64,000 nt of DNA from Pseudomonas anguilliseptica (GCF_900105355.1 NZ_FNSC01000001.1:4278001-4342000); one strand, 5' to 3'; shown: positions 33,561 to 42,548, counted from the first letter of the stretch. A program made the numbers and translations. The notes: generated by a model from the letters alone, not told the origin.

Positions 33561-35219
33561 ATGTACGTATACGACCAGTACGACCAAAAAATCGTCGAAG
33601 ACCGCGTCAAGCAGTACCGCGATCAAACCCGCCGTTACCTCGCCGGTGAACTGAGCGGTGAAGAGTTCCGCCCGCTGCGCCTGCAGAATGGCCTGTACAT
33701 CCAGCGCTTTGCGCCCATGCTGCGCGTTGCCGTGCCGTACGGTCTGATGTCGTCCGCCCAGGTGCGCATGATGGCCAAGATTGCCCGTGACTATGACAAG
33801 GGTTACGCGCATATCAGCACCCGTCAGAACGTGCAGTTCAACTGGCCGGATCTGGAAGATGTGCCTGACATTCTCGCCGAGCTGGCCACCGTGCAGATGC
33901 ACGCCATCCAGACCAGCGGCAACTGCATCCGTAACACCACCACCGACCAGTTCGCCGGCGTGGCCAAGGATGAAATCATCGACCCACGCCCGTGGTGCGA
34001 GATCATCCGTCAGTGGTCGACCTTCCACCCCGAGTTCACCCACCTGCCGCGCAAGTTCAAGATTGCCGTCAACGGTGCCGTGAGCGACCGTGCAGCGATC
34101 GAGGTGCATGACATCGGCCTGGAAGCGGTACAGAATGACGCCGGCGAGCTGGGCTTCCGCGTCTCCGTCGGTGGCGGTCTCGGTCGTACGCCGATCGTTG
34201 GTAGCTTTATCAACGAGTTCCTGCCGTGGCAGCACCTGATCAGTTACCTCGACGCCATCCTGCGTGTGTACAACCGCTATGGCCGTCGTGATAACAAGTA
34301 CAAGGCGCGCATCAAGATTCTGGTCAAGGCGTTGACGCCTGAAGTCTTCGCCGAGCGCGTCAATGCTGAGTGGGCTCACCTGAAAGATGGCCCGACTACC
34401 CTGACCGACGCCGAAGTCGCCCGCGTTGCAGCGCACTTTATCGACCCAAGCTACAAAGCCCTCGACGATCAGGATGCCGCACTGGCGGCCCTGGATGCCG
34501 AACACCCAGGCTTTGCCCGCTGGCGTCAGCGCAACACCTTCGCCCACAAGACGCCGGGCTATGTCGCCGTTACTCTGTCGCTCAAGCCGACCGGCGTGGC
34601 GCCAGGCGATGTCACCGACAAGCAGCTCGACGTGATCGCCGACCTGGCCGACCGCTACAGCTTTGGCGAAGTGCGCAACAGCCACAACCAGAACATCATC
34701 CTCGCGGATGTCGAGCAGGCGCAGCTGTTCACCCTATGGGGCGAGCTGCGTGAAAACGGTTTTGCTACGCCGAACGTCGGCCTGCTGACCGATATCATCT
34801 GCTGCCCGGGCGGCGACTTCTGCTCGCTGGCCAACGCCAAGTCGATCCCGATTGCCGAAGCCATTCAGCGTCGTTTCGACGACCTGGATTATCTGTTCGA
34901 CATCGGCAATATCGACCTGAACATCTCCGGTTGCATGAACGCCTGCGGTCACCACCACGTTGGCCATATCGGCATCCTCGGGGTGGACAAGAAAGGTCAG
35001 GAGTTCTATCAGGTGTCCCTCGGCGGCAGCGCCGGTCGTGACGCCAGCCTGGCGCAGATCCTCGGCCCCTCCTTCGCCGAAGCGGACATGGCCGATGTGA
35101 TCGACAAGATTATCAAGGTCTATGTCGAGCGCCGCACCGAAGAAGAGAGTTTCCTCGACACCTTCCGCCGTATCGGCGTCGACCCGTTCAAGGAGCGCGT
35201 ATATGCAGCGAATCATTAA
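33561..35219 (+). CDS. cysI: Sulfite/nitrite reductase hemoprotein subunit
   Basis: Encodes 552 residues. The siroheme/4Fe-4S cysteines are present as 'CCPGGDFC' (C-x5-C) and 'SGCMNACGHHH' (C-x3-C). Two ferredoxin-like half repeats and the substrate-binding 'NVQFNWPDLEDV' region are visible. It reduces sulfite to sulfide in cysteine synthesis with electrons from ferredoxin or a flavoprotein. The following DUF934 gene overlaps its 3' end, the standard Pseudomonas arrangement. The structured element at 33396-33536 lies in its 5' leader. Confidence 0.94.
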   Translation: MYVYDQYDQKIVEDRVKQYRDQTRRYLAGELSGEEFRPLRLQNGLYIQRFAPMLRVAVPYGLMSSAQVRMMAKIARDYDKGYAHISTRQNVQFNWPDLEDVPDILAELATVQMHAIQTSGNCIRNTTTDQFAGVAKDEIIDPRPWCEIIRQWSTFHPEFTHLPRKFKIAVNGAVSDRAAIEVHDIGLEAVQNDAGELGFRVSVGGGLGRTPIVGSFINEFLPWQHLISYLDAILRVYNRYGRRDNKYKARIKILVKALTPEVFAERVNAEWAHLKDGPTTLTDAEVARVAAHFIDPSYKALDDQDAALAALDAEHPGFARWRQRNTFAHKTPGYVAVTLSLKPTGVAPGDVTDKQLDVIADLADRYSFGEVRNSHNQNIILADVEQAQLFTLWGELRENGFATPNVGLLTDIICCPGGDFCSLANAKSIPIAEAIQRRFDDLDYLFDIGNIDLNISGCMNACGHHHVGHIGILGVDKKGQEFYQVSLGGSAGRDASLAQILGPSFAEADMADVIDKIIKVYVERRTEEESFLDTFRRIGVDPFKERVYAANH

Positions 35220-35700
35220 GAACGGCCAGTTGGTAGACGAAAGCTGGCACCTGCTGCCCAAAGACGCCACGCTGGATGGTATTTCCAACTGCGACGACCT
35301 GATTGTGCCGCTGACACTTTGGGTCGAGCACAGCACCGCACTCAAGGCCCGCGATGGCGGCCTGGGTGTGTGGCTGGATGCCGGTGAGGAAATCGAAGAA
35401 ATCGCCGATCAGCTGGATAACTTCCAGGTTATCGCGCTGAACTTCCCGGCGTTCACCGATGGCCGCCACTGCTCCACCGCCTACCTGCTGCGCAACCGCT
35501 ACAGCTACAAAGGTGAAGTGCGCGCCATCGGCGATGTACTGCGCGATCAGTTGTTCTCCTACCTGCGCGTGGGCTTCGATGCCTTCGCCCTGCGCGAGGA
35601 CAAAGACCCGCTGGATGCCTTGAAAGCCTTCGAGGAGTTCAGCGAGGTCTATCAGGCCTCCACGGATCAGCCCTTGCCGCTGTTCCGCCGCCGCGCCTGA
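35203..35700 (+). CDS. DUF934 protein, CysI partner
   Basis: Encodes 165 residues from ATG 35203, overlapping cysI by 17 nt. It opens with 'MQRIIKNGQLVDESW' and contains 'GVWLDAGEEIEEIADQLD', 'NFPAFTDGRHCSTAYLLR' and 'RAIGDVLRDQLFSYLRVGFD', all typical of DUF934. The family always accompanies this type of CysI and is thought to assist sulfite reduction, possibly in electron supply or assembly; this is inferred from context. Confidence 0.9.
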   Translation: MQRIIKNGQLVDESWHLLPKDATLDGISNCDDLIVPLTLWVEHSTALKARDGGLGVWLDAGEEIEEIADQLDNFQVIALNFPAFTDGRHCSTAYLLRNRYSYKGEVRAIGDVLRDQLFSYLRVGFDAFALREDKDPLDALKAFEEFSEVYQASTDQPLPLFRRRA

Positions 35701-35713
35701 TTGGCTCAGCACT

Positions 35714-35741
35714 GAAAAGCCCCGCACTGCGGGGCTTTTTA
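35714..35741. terminator. Intrinsic terminator between DUF934 and TetR gene
   Basis: AAAAGCCCCGCA / TGCGGGGCTTTTT stem, directly adjacent arms, with a T-run on the plus strand and an A-run that serves the minus strand. It sits between converging genes. Confidence 0.88.
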
Positions 35742-35743
35742 TT

Positions 35744-36322
35744 TCAGGCTTTCACGCTGTCCCAGGCCAGCTGCGCCAATAACTCGCGGCAATCCGCCAG
35801 CTGCGTTTGCGTACGCCCCGCCAACCAGTTACGCGCGAGGTCGTGGGTTGGCCCGATAATCACCGAAGCAAAACAGTCCACCGGCATGGCCTTAAACAGC
35901 CCCTCTTCACGGTAGCGCGATAGCGCGGCAAAGATGCGCTGAAAGTGCTCGCGGTTTGCCTCCCGCAGCTGCTCGCCCATTTCTCCCGCCTCAACCCGGC
36001 TGCGGCTGTGCAGAACAAAACGCGCCCAATCAGGATTCGCCACCACCCAGTCGATACAGCTGGTGACCAGCAACTTGACGCAAGCCTCGGCGCTGTCAGC
36101 CGTGGCAAAGCCTTCTTCCAGCATCGCCGCATACTCTGCCGTACCTGCCAGATAGAGCGCGGCGATGATCCGCTCCTTGTTGCCGAAATGGTGATACAGA
36201 CTGCCGATACTGGCCTCGGAACGGTCACGAATCATCTCGATGGTGGTGCCATCAACACCGACCTCGGTAAAGCAGGCCAACGCGGCCTGGAGGATTTCAT
36301 CTTTGCGGGAACGACGAGCCAT
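35744..36322 (-). CDS. TetR-family repressor
   Basis: Encodes 192 residues. The N-terminal helix-turn-helix (about 5-50, 'VDGTTIEMIRDRSEASIGSL' then 'YHHFGNKERII') is canonical. The C-terminal ligand domain is of unknown specificity. It is divergent from the hotdog thioesterase gene, and a strong overlapping palindrome lies in the 113-bp spacer, so autoregulation and control of the thioesterase are likely. Confidence 0.92.
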   Translation of the reverse strand: MARRSRKDEILQAALACFTEVGVDGTTIEMIRDRSEASIGSLYHHFGNKERIIAALYLAGTAEYAAMLEEGFATADSAEACVKLLVTSCIDWVVANPDWARFVLHSRSRVEAGEMGEQLREANREHFQRIFAALSRYREEGLFKAMPVDCFASVIIGPTHDLARNWLAGRTQTQLADCRELLAQLAWDSVKA

Positions 36323-36353
36323 GCTTTCCTCGTACAGCCATCAACAAGAAAAT

Positions 36354-36373
36354 AATTCTAGAATTTAATTCTA
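36354..36373. promoter_or_regulatory. Candidate TetR operator (overlapping palindromes)
   Basis: A perfect 12-bp palindrome AATTCTAGAATT (36354-36365) overlaps a perfect 15-nt palindrome TAGAATT-T-AATTCTA (36359-36373). It is 32 bp upstream of the tetR start and 63 bp upstream of the thioesterase gene, in an otherwise GC-rich region. The symmetry and position fit a TetR site. Confidence 0.65.
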
Positions 36374-36435
36374 ATATTTGTACACTGCCCTGGCGCGCAC
36401 TCAATCCATCACGCCAATCCGCCCAGGAGAAGTCC

Positions 36436-36873
36436 ATGAGCCAGATGTTACAGATGTTCCAGCAAGCAGGCCCGGTGCAGTTCAGCGCCATGATTGGCCA
36501 GGTCGCGCCCTACTTCGCCAGCATCGCCCCACAATTCGTTGAGCTGCGCCCAGGCTACGCTGAAGTCACCTTTCCCAAACGCCGAGAAGTGCTCAACCAT
36601 CTTGGCACCGTACACGCCATTGCCCTGTGCAATGCCGCTGAACTGGCTGCTGGCACTATGACTGACGCGTCGATCCCGAAGGGTTGCCGCTGGATTCCGC
36701 GCGGAATGACTGTGGAATACCTGGCAAAGGCTGATGGTGATATTCGCGCCGTGGCCGATGGCAGCGCCATCGACTGGAACCAGCTGGGTGACGTCACTGT
36801 GCCTGTGCAAGCCTTTGTCGGCGACAAAGCTGTGTTCCGTGCAGACATCACCATGTACATCAGTCAAGCCTGA
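36436..36873 (+). CDS. Hotdog-fold (DUF4442-like) thioesterase
   Basis: Encodes 145 residues. The hotdog pattern is seen in 'VELRPGYAEVTFPKRREVLN', 'HLGTVHAIALCNAAELAAG' (the conserved helix with a catalytic acidic residue) and 'GMTVEYLAKADGDIRAVADG'. Probably acts on an acyl-CoA; the substrate is unknown. Divergent from a TetR gene with a clear operator, so it may respond to fatty-acid-like ligands. It is followed by a terminator. Confidence 0.85.
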   Translation: MSQMLQMFQQAGPVQFSAMIGQVAPYFASIAPQFVELRPGYAEVTFPKRREVLNHLGTVHAIALCNAAELAAGTMTDASIPKGCRWIPRGMTVEYLAKADGDIRAVADGSAIDWNQLGDVTVPVQAFVGDKAVFRADITMYISQA

Positions 36874-36887
36874 GCCCCAGAAACACA

Positions 36888-36913
36888 AAGGCCCGGAAGT
36901 ACCGGGCCTTATC
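36888..36913. terminator. Intrinsic terminator between thioesterase and acuI-like gene
   Basis: AAGGCCCGG (36888-36896) / CCGGGCCTT (36902-36910) with a 5-nt loop, between converging genes. The T-run is short on both sides. Confidence 0.75.
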
Positions 36914-36927
36914 AGACACGCTAGCCA

Positions 36928-37917
36928 TCAAGCCAGATTGACCAACACGCGCCCGACCTGCTTGCCAGCCAGGATCTGCGCAATGGTTGCCGGCAATTGC
37001 TCAAGCGTTACCTCGCTGACCAGTGCATCGAGCTTGACCTTCCATTGCAACGACAGCTTGTCCCACATCGACGCCTTGACCACCAGCGGTAACTCCACCG
37101 AATCGACCCCCAGCAGGTTCACTCCGCGCAGAATAAACGGCAGCACACTGCCCTTGAAACCGACCCCGGCTGTCAGGCCGCAGCAGGCAACACTGGAACC
37201 GTAGCGCATCGATTTGACCACGTTGAACAGGATATCCCCGCCCACGCAATCCACCGCGCCAGCCCACTGTTCCTTGAGCATCGGCTTATCGATGCCTTCC
37301 TGTAACTCAGAACGCAGCACAATTTGCTGCGCACCTAGCGCCTTGAGGTAATCCGCCTGCTCGGCCTTGCCGGTCGATGCCGCCACGCGGTAGCCCAGGG
37401 CAGTCAACAAAGCCACCGCGACACTGCCAACACCACCTGTGGCACCCGTCACCAGTACGGTGCCGGCATCCGGCGTCAGCCCGCTTTGTTCCAGCTTGTC
37501 GACACACAGTGCTGCGGTCAGCCCGGCGGTACCAAGCACCATGGCCTCGCGCAGCGACAAGCCCTTGGGCCGTTTCAGTGCCCAGCTGGCAGGAATACGA
37601 ATGTATTGAGCAAAACCGCCCGAGGTGTTCATGCCCAGATCGTAACCGGTGACGATTACCTCATCACCGATGCTGAATTCGGCCACGCTGGAGGCCTCCA
37701 CCACGCCTGCAGCATCAATGCCAGGTGTGTGTGGAAAGTTTCTGGTCACGCCGCGGTTACCGCTGGCCGACAACGCATCCTTGTAGTTGAGCGAGGAGTA
37801 TTTGACTCGAATCAGCAACTCGCCAGCGGGCAAGTCACCGATATCGCGCTGCACAATCACCTGTTCGAAATCGCCCGCTGCGCTTTCACGGGCTTGCAAT
37901 GCACTGAACTTGCTCAT
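36928..37917 (-). CDS. acuI: MDR-family oxidoreductase, AcuI/YhdH type
   Basis: Encodes 329 residues. It shows the YhdH/AcuI signatures 'SSLNYKDALSASGNRGV', 'FPHTPGIDAAGVV', the nucleotide-binding 'VLVTGATGGVGSVAVALL' and 'AVDCVGGDILFNV'. AcuI reduces acryloyl-CoA to propionyl-CoA with NADPH. The structural zinc cysteines of classical alcohol dehydrogenases are absent, as expected. Downstream of sohB on the same strand. Confidence 0.87.
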   Translation of the reverse strand: MSKFSALQARESAAGDFEQVIVQRDIGDLPAGELLIRVKYSSLNYKDALSASGNRGVTRNFPHTPGIDAAGVVEASSVAEFSIGDEVIVTGYDLGMNTSGGFAQYIRIPASWALKRPKGLSLREAMVLGTAGLTAALCVDKLEQSGLTPDAGTVLVTGATGGVGSVAVALLTALGYRVAASTGKAEQADYLKALGAQQIVLRSELQEGIDKPMLKEQWAGAVDCVGGDILFNVVKSMRYGSSVACCGLTAGVGFKGSVLPFILRGVNLLGVDSVELPLVVKASMWDKLSLQWKVKLDALVSEVTLEQLPATIAQILAGKQVGRVLVNLA

Positions 37918-37942
37918 GTTCTTCCTCTGTGTGACGGATCGA

Positions 37943-38962
37943 TTACCAGAAACGCTGCTGATTCAAACGACTCAGCCAGCTCAGAACAAAACGATCCAGC
38001 GCTACGCTGCCCGCCAGTCCAACGCGCTCCTGCAGGGTTTTCTTCTCGGCATAGTGCAAATGAAACAGCTCGGCGCTCTTGGCGCGCTCTGCCAGGTATT
38101 CGTCACTGGTCTTCAACTCATCAACCAGTTGTTTCTCCAGCGCCGCCAGGCCAAGCCAGACTTCACCCGTGGCAATCTGGTCGATATCCAGCTACGGTCG
38201 GTAGCGGGCAACAAAGCCTTTGAACAACTCGTGGGTGGTTTCCAGGTCTTCTTGGAACTTCTCCCGGCCCTTCTCAGTGTTCTCGCCGAACACGGTCAGG
38301 GTGCGCTTGTACTCACCAGCGGTAAGTACTTCAAAATCGATGTCATGCTTCTTCAGCAGGCGGTACACATTAGGCAGCTGAGCAACCACGCCAATCGAGC
38401 CAAGAATGGCGAACGGCGCGGAAATGATCTTCTCGCCAATGCAGGCCATCATATAGCCGCCGCTGGCCGCTACCTTGTCGATACAGACGGTCAGCGGTAC
38501 ACCCGCCTGCCGAATGCGCGCCAGCTGCGAAGAGGCCAAGCCATAGCTGTGCACCATGCCGCCGCCACTTTCCAAACGCAGCACCACTTCATCCTGCGGC
38601 GTTGCCATAGTCAGTAAAGCAGTGATTTCGTGGCGCAGGCTGTCGGTGGCCGACGCTTTGATATCGCCATCGAAATCCAGCACGTAGACGCGCGGCTTGT
38701 GGATGCCAGCCTTTTTCTCCTGCTTAGCGGCCTTGGCTTCGGCCTTGCTCGCGGCTTTCAGTTGCTCCTTATCGAGCACCGCGTGCTCCATTCGCTGATG
38801 CAACTGCTTGAAAAAGTCATTGAGCCTATTTACCTGCAGCTGGCCAGTGCTCTGCCGGCCCTTGCTGCGCAGTGCGGCAATCGATACCAACACCACCAGA
38901 ATGGCCACAACCAGGGTCACTGTCTTGGCCAGAAAGCCGATGTACTCTGCAAAAAACTCCAC
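37943..38962 (-). pseudogene. sohB: SohB-type S49 peptidase gene with internal amber codon
   Basis: The full frame from GTG 38962 (AAGGGGG site upstream) to the TAA at 37943 would encode 339 residues, close to E. coli SohB (349). It has an N-terminal membrane helix ('TVTLVVAILVVLVSIAAL'), a lysine-rich linker, the catalytic serine in 'DKVAASGGYMMAC' and 'SAPFAILGSIGVVAQL'. A TAG at 38192-38194 follows residue 256 ('FVARYRP'); beyond it the same frame continues with family sequence ('LDIDQIATGEVWLGLAAL'). A CAG-to-TAG change is the simplest explanation. The C-terminal quarter, which helps shape the active site, would be lost unless the amber is suppressed. Confidence 0.82.
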
Positions 38963-39172
38963 GAATTCCCCCTTGCTCCAATGGCAGCGCGCGCTCATCG
39001 GCCGCGCTGAATAGTGCCCAAGCATACCGAGGCCATGGATTGGCGGCCAGCAAACAGACCACCGCTATTCAGCGCACTCATGCAATTCAAACAAGCGTAT
39101 GTTTTTACGTTGACAGCTCCTGAGCTTCCTCATACCCTCGCGAAACTTTCAACGTACCGGAATCGAGCGGAC

Positions 39173-39883
39173 GTGGGCAGCATCTACCTGATTCGACATG
39201 GCCAAGCCTCCTTCGGTGCAGACGATTACGATGTGCTATCGCCCATCGGAATTCGCCAGGCCGAAGTGCTGGGCGCGCACCTCGCACAACTCGGCACGCG
39301 GATTGATCGCAGTGTCAGTGGTGATCTGCGCCGCCAGCAACACACCGCTAACAGCGCCTTACAGCAACTGCACGATGCCGGCATTGCCATACCGCAACTG
39401 GACATTGACTCTGCCTTTAATGAGTTCGACGCAGACGCAGTGATCCGCAGCCTGCTGCCGGGCATGCTTGGCGAAGAACCTGAAGCCATGCATACCCTGC
39501 GTAACGGCGCGAGCAACCGTGCCGAATTTCAGCGCTTGTTCGCCAAGCTGATTGGCCGCTGGATTTCTGGCGAACATGACATGCCGGAACTGCAAAGCTG
39601 GCAAGGCTTCGTCGAGCAGGTCCAGGGCGGCCTCACCCGCCTGCTTGAGCAGGCTGACAGCAAACAGAACATTGCCGTATTCACCTCGGGCGGCACTATT
39701 ACCGCGCTGCTGCACCTGATTACCGGTATCGCGCCTGCGCAGGCTTTCGAGCTGAACTGGCAGATTGTTAACACCTCACTAAGCTGCCTGAAGTTTCGCG
39801 GCAGCCAAGTGAGCCTGGCTTCCTTCAACAGCCATGTGCATTTGCAGCTGTTGAAGGCGCCGGAGCTCATCACTTATCGATGA
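39173..39883 (+). CDS. Histidine phosphatase family protein
   Basis: Encodes 236 residues from GTG 39173. Upstream in-frame codons are low-quality, and the family begins here with 'SIYLIRHGQASFG'. The RHG motif carries the phospho-accepting histidine, and a second catalytic part is 'NIAVFTSGGTITALLHL' with Gly where His is more usual. It resembles phosphoglycerate mutase-like or SixA-like phosphatases; substrate unknown. Divergent from sohB and followed by an SCP2 gene on the same strand. Confidence 0.8.
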   Translation: MGSIYLIRHGQASFGADDYDVLSPIGIRQAEVLGAHLAQLGTRIDRSVSGDLRRQQHTANSALQQLHDAGIAIPQLDIDSAFNEFDADAVIRSLLPGMLGEEPEAMHTLRNGASNRAEFQRLFAKLIGRWISGEHDMPELQSWQGFVEQVQGGLTRLLEQADSKQNIAVFTSGGTITALLHLITGIAPAQAFELNWQIVNTSLSCLKFRGSQVSLASFNSHVHLQLLKAPELITYR

Positions 39884-39943
39884 GCTCCGGCCCACTGCAC
39901 CCATCACGGGCGCTAGAAAAAACCTGAGAAAAAGGAAGAAACC

Positions 39944-40255
39944 ATGAGCGTTGCAGACATCGTCAATACCATGCAGTCCAAATTCAACGCCGGTGCCGCT
40001 GCAGGCCTGGACCTGGTGTTCCAATTCAACATCGAAGACGGCGAGAACTACGCTCTGATCGTCAAAGACGGCACCTGCGCCGTTGAGAAAGGCGACAATG
40101 CCAACGCCAACGTGACCCTGATCATGGACACCGAAACCCTGAAAGGCATCACCAGCGGCGAAACCGACGGTATGCAAGCCTTCATGTCCGGCAAACTGCG
40201 CGCCGAAGGCGACATGATGCTGGCCATGAAACTGGGCGAGCTGTTCCCGGTTTAA
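39944..40255 (+). CDS. SCP2 sterol-binding domain protein
   Basis: Encodes 103 residues. 'GENYALIVKDGTCAVEKGDN', 'VTLIMDTETLKGITSGETDG' and 'FMSGKLRAEGDMMLAMKLGE' form a near-complete SCP2 domain. Such small proteins bind lipids or acyl chains in a hydrophobic tunnel. Here it lies among acyl-CoA-related genes (hotdog protein, phosphotransferase, SDR), so a role in a fatty-acyl pathway is likely but unproven. A strong intrinsic terminator follows. Confidence 0.9.
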   Translation: MSVADIVNTMQSKFNAGAAAGLDLVFQFNIEDGENYALIVKDGTCAVEKGDNANANVTLIMDTETLKGITSGETDGMQAFMSGKLRAEGDMMLAMKLGELFPV

Positions 40256-40281
40256 GCGGCAAGGCAACTACGCTACAGAAC

Positions 40282-40310
40282 AAACCGGAGTCCTCGACTC
40301 CGGTTTTTTT
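40282..40310 (+). terminator. Intrinsic terminator after SCP2 gene
   Basis: AACCGGAGTC-CTC-GACTCCGGTT stem of 10 bp with a tight loop, followed by a T-run of seven or more. Confidence 0.93.
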
Positions 40311-40463
40311 ATGACTAAAAACCGAGCTTTAATGGCCAATCAGGCAGCTTGATTGGGCAGCAACACGCCCACCTATAACGGCGTGTAATCCTTGTGAGCC
40401 ACAGGTTGCAGCATTAGATTAGCTAATTATCTTAGGCACCCATCATAAGCAGAAGGGATAAAC

Positions 40464-41531
40464 ATGGCGCTTACTGACCAGTCCACCCGTATCCGCGAAG
40501 GCGAAGAACTCGACGCCGCGGTCATCGACCAGTACCTCAAGGCGCATATCCCCGGTCTGACGGACGAGCCACGCATCAGCCAATTTCCGGGCGGCGCCTC
40601 GAACCTGACCTACCTGCTGGAATACCCGGACAAAGAATTCGTCCTGCGCCGCCCGCCCTTTGGCCACAAGGCCAAATCCGCCCACGACATGGGCCGCGAG
40701 TACCGCATCCTCAATCAACTCAACGCCGGCTTCCCCTACTGCCCGAAAGCCTACGTGCACTGCACCGAGGAATCGGTAATCGGTGCCGAGTTCTACGTGA
40801 TGGAGCGGGTCAACGGCATCATCCTGCGTTCGGACATGCCGGTTGAACTGAACTTCAACGCCGAGCAAACCCGCGAGCTGTGCAAGAGCTTTATCGACAA
40901 GATGGTCGAGCTGCACAACGTCGACTATCAGGCCTGCGGCCTGGGCGACCTGGGCAAGCCCGAAGGGTATGTGCAACGGCAGATCGGCGGCTGGAGTGAT
41001 CGCTACGATAAGGCCCTGACCCCCGACGCCCCGTTGTGGGAACCGGTCAAAGCCTGGCTGCGCGACAAGATGCCAGCAGACCACCACAAGCCCGGCATCG
41101 TACACAACGATTACCGCTTCGATAACGTGATTCTCAACCCACAGAACCCAAGCCAGATCATCGGCGTGCTGGACTGGGAGCTGACCACCATCGGCGACCC
41201 GCTGATGGACCTGGGCAACACCCTCGCCTATTGGATCGAAGCCGGCGACTCGGCACCGATCCAGATGATGCGCCGACAGCCGAGCAATGCACCAGGCATG
41301 CTCACCCGTCAGCAGTTTGCCGATTACTACGCCGAACGCTCGGGCATCGAAATCAAGAGCATCGATTTCTACTACACCTACGGCCTGTTTCGCCTGGCCG
41401 GCATCGTGCAGCAGATTTACTACCGCTACTTCCATGGCCAGACCCAGGACAAGCGCTTCGCGCAGTTCATTCACATGAACAAACTGCTGGAGCAGATGAG
41501 CCTGCAGGTCATCAATAAATCGCAGCTGTAA
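40464..41531 (+). CDS. Aminoglycoside-phosphotransferase-like kinase (ACAD10/11 N-domain type)
   Basis: Encodes 355 residues. Kinase elements are 'QFPGGASNLTYLLEYP', the ATP-binding 'FVLRRPPFGHKAKSAHDM', the catalytic loop 'GIVHNDYRFDNVILNP' (Asp as base) and the metal motif 'VLDWELTTIGDPLMDLG'. This group resembles the kinase domain of ACAD10/11, which phosphorylates 4-hydroxyacyl-CoAs. With the SDR downstream it may form a hydroxy-acid degradation branch; an antibiotic-modifying role is unlikely. Confidence 0.88.
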   Translation: MALTDQSTRIREGEELDAAVIDQYLKAHIPGLTDEPRISQFPGGASNLTYLLEYPDKEFVLRRPPFGHKAKSAHDMGREYRILNQLNAGFPYCPKAYVHCTEESVIGAEFYVMERVNGIILRSDMPVELNFNAEQTRELCKSFIDKMVELHNVDYQACGLGDLGKPEGYVQRQIGGWSDRYDKALTPDAPLWEPVKAWLRDKMPADHHKPGIVHNDYRFDNVILNPQNPSQIIGVLDWELTTIGDPLMDLGNTLAYWIEAGDSAPIQMMRRQPSNAPGMLTRQQFADYYAERSGIEIKSIDFYYTYGLFRLAGIVQQIYYRYFHGQTQDKRFAQFIHMNKLLEQMSLQVINKSQL

Positions 41532-41550
41532 ACGGCCGAACAGGCCTCAT

Positions 41551-41717
41551 AGAACCCATTCAAAGGCTTGCGAGCTAGAGCCATGCAAGGCGCTACGTAG
41601 TAACAGCCTCCGGCTGGTCAAAACGGCGAGGAAGCGGAGTTTACTTTTGTAAATGAGCATTCCGAGCCTGTTTTTAACGCAGCAGGGCCGACGCGCAGCA
41701 GACTTTGGATACGTTCT
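41551..41717 (+). repeat. Structured intergenic element, copy B (before SDR)
   Basis: It is 167 bp. The termini AGAACCCATTCAAAGGCTTG and GCAGACTTTGGATACGTTCT pair imperfectly with each other; their sequence differs from copy A, yet pairing is kept. AAAACGG pairs with CCTGTTTT (one bulge), and the central TTTAC-TTTT-GTAAA hairpin replaces TGTAC/GTACA of copy A, a compensatory change. An extra about 25 bp (GCTACGTAGTAACAGCCTCC and following) is inserted in the left arm. It ends 20 nt before the SDR ATG. Confidence 0.75.
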
Positions 41718-41737
41718 CAATAAGAAAGGAAAATCCC

Positions 41738-42505
41738 ATGTCCAAAACCCATCTGTTCGACCTCGACGGCAAGATCGCTTTCGTCTCCGGCGCCAGCCGT
41801 GGCATCGGCGAGGCCATTGCCAAACTGCTGGCCCAACAAGGCGCTCATGTCATCGTCTCCAGTCGCAAGATTGATGACTGCCAGAAAGTCGCTGATGCCA
41901 TCATCGCCGACGGCGGCAAGGCCACTGCGATTGCCTGTCACATTGGCGAAATGGAGCAGATCAGCAATGTCTTCGCGCAGATCAAAGAGCAATTCGGCCG
42001 CCTCGATGTGCTGGTCAACAACGCCGCCACCAACCCGCAGTTCTGCAACGTGCTGGACACCGATCTGGGCGCATTCCAGAAGACCGTGGATGTGAACATC
42101 CGTGGCTACTACTTCATGTCCATCGAAGGCGGCAAGCTGATGAAGGCCAACGGTGGTGGCAGCATTATCAATGTGGCCTCGATCAACGGCGTCTCGCCGG
42201 GCGAATTCCAGGGCATCTACTCGGTGACCAAGGCCGCCGTAATCAGCATGACCAAGGTCTTCGCCAAGGAGTGCGCGCAGTTCGGCATCCGCTGCAACGC
42301 CCTGCTGCCAGGCCTGACCGACACCAAGCTTGCCTCGGCCCTGACCAAGAACGACGCCATTCTCAAAGTCGCCCTGCAGCGCATCCCGCTCAAGCGCGTG
42401 GCCGATCCGAGTGAAATGGCCGGCACCGTACTATACCTGGCCAGCGACGCCTCCAGCTACACCACGGGCGTGGCGCTGAATGTGGACGGTGGCTTCCTCT
42501 CCTGA
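41738..42505 (+). CDS. Short-chain dehydrogenase/reductase
   Basis: Encodes 255 residues from ATG 41738, with AAGGAAAA upstream. The cofactor motif SGASRGIGEAIAK is near residue 18, NNAA near 92 and the catalytic YSVTK near 160. The closing 'VALNVDGGFLS' is typical. The basic residue after the glycine motif ('SSRKIDDCQK') suggests NADP(H) preference. It follows the phosphotransferase gene on the same strand after a structured repeat, and is ended by a terminator. Confidence 0.92.
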   Translation: MSKTHLFDLDGKIAFVSGASRGIGEAIAKLLAQQGAHVIVSSRKIDDCQKVADAIIADGGKATAIACHIGEMEQISNVFAQIKEQFGRLDVLVNNAATNPQFCNVLDTDLGAFQKTVDVNIRGYYFMSIEGGKLMKANGGGSIINVASINGVSPGEFQGIYSVTKAAVISMTKVFAKECAQFGIRCNALLPGLTDTKLASALTKNDAILKVALQRIPLKRVADPSEMAGTVLYLASDASSYTTGVALNVDGGFLS

Positions 42506-42522
42506 GATAGGCCATCCAATAA

Positions 42523-42548
42523 AAAAGGGACCCTCGGGTCCCTTTTTA
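42523..42548 (+). terminator. Intrinsic terminator after SDR gene
   Basis: AAAAGGGACCC-TC-GGGTCCCTTTT with flanking A- and T-runs. It also serves the converging gene at 42560. Confidence 0.9.
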
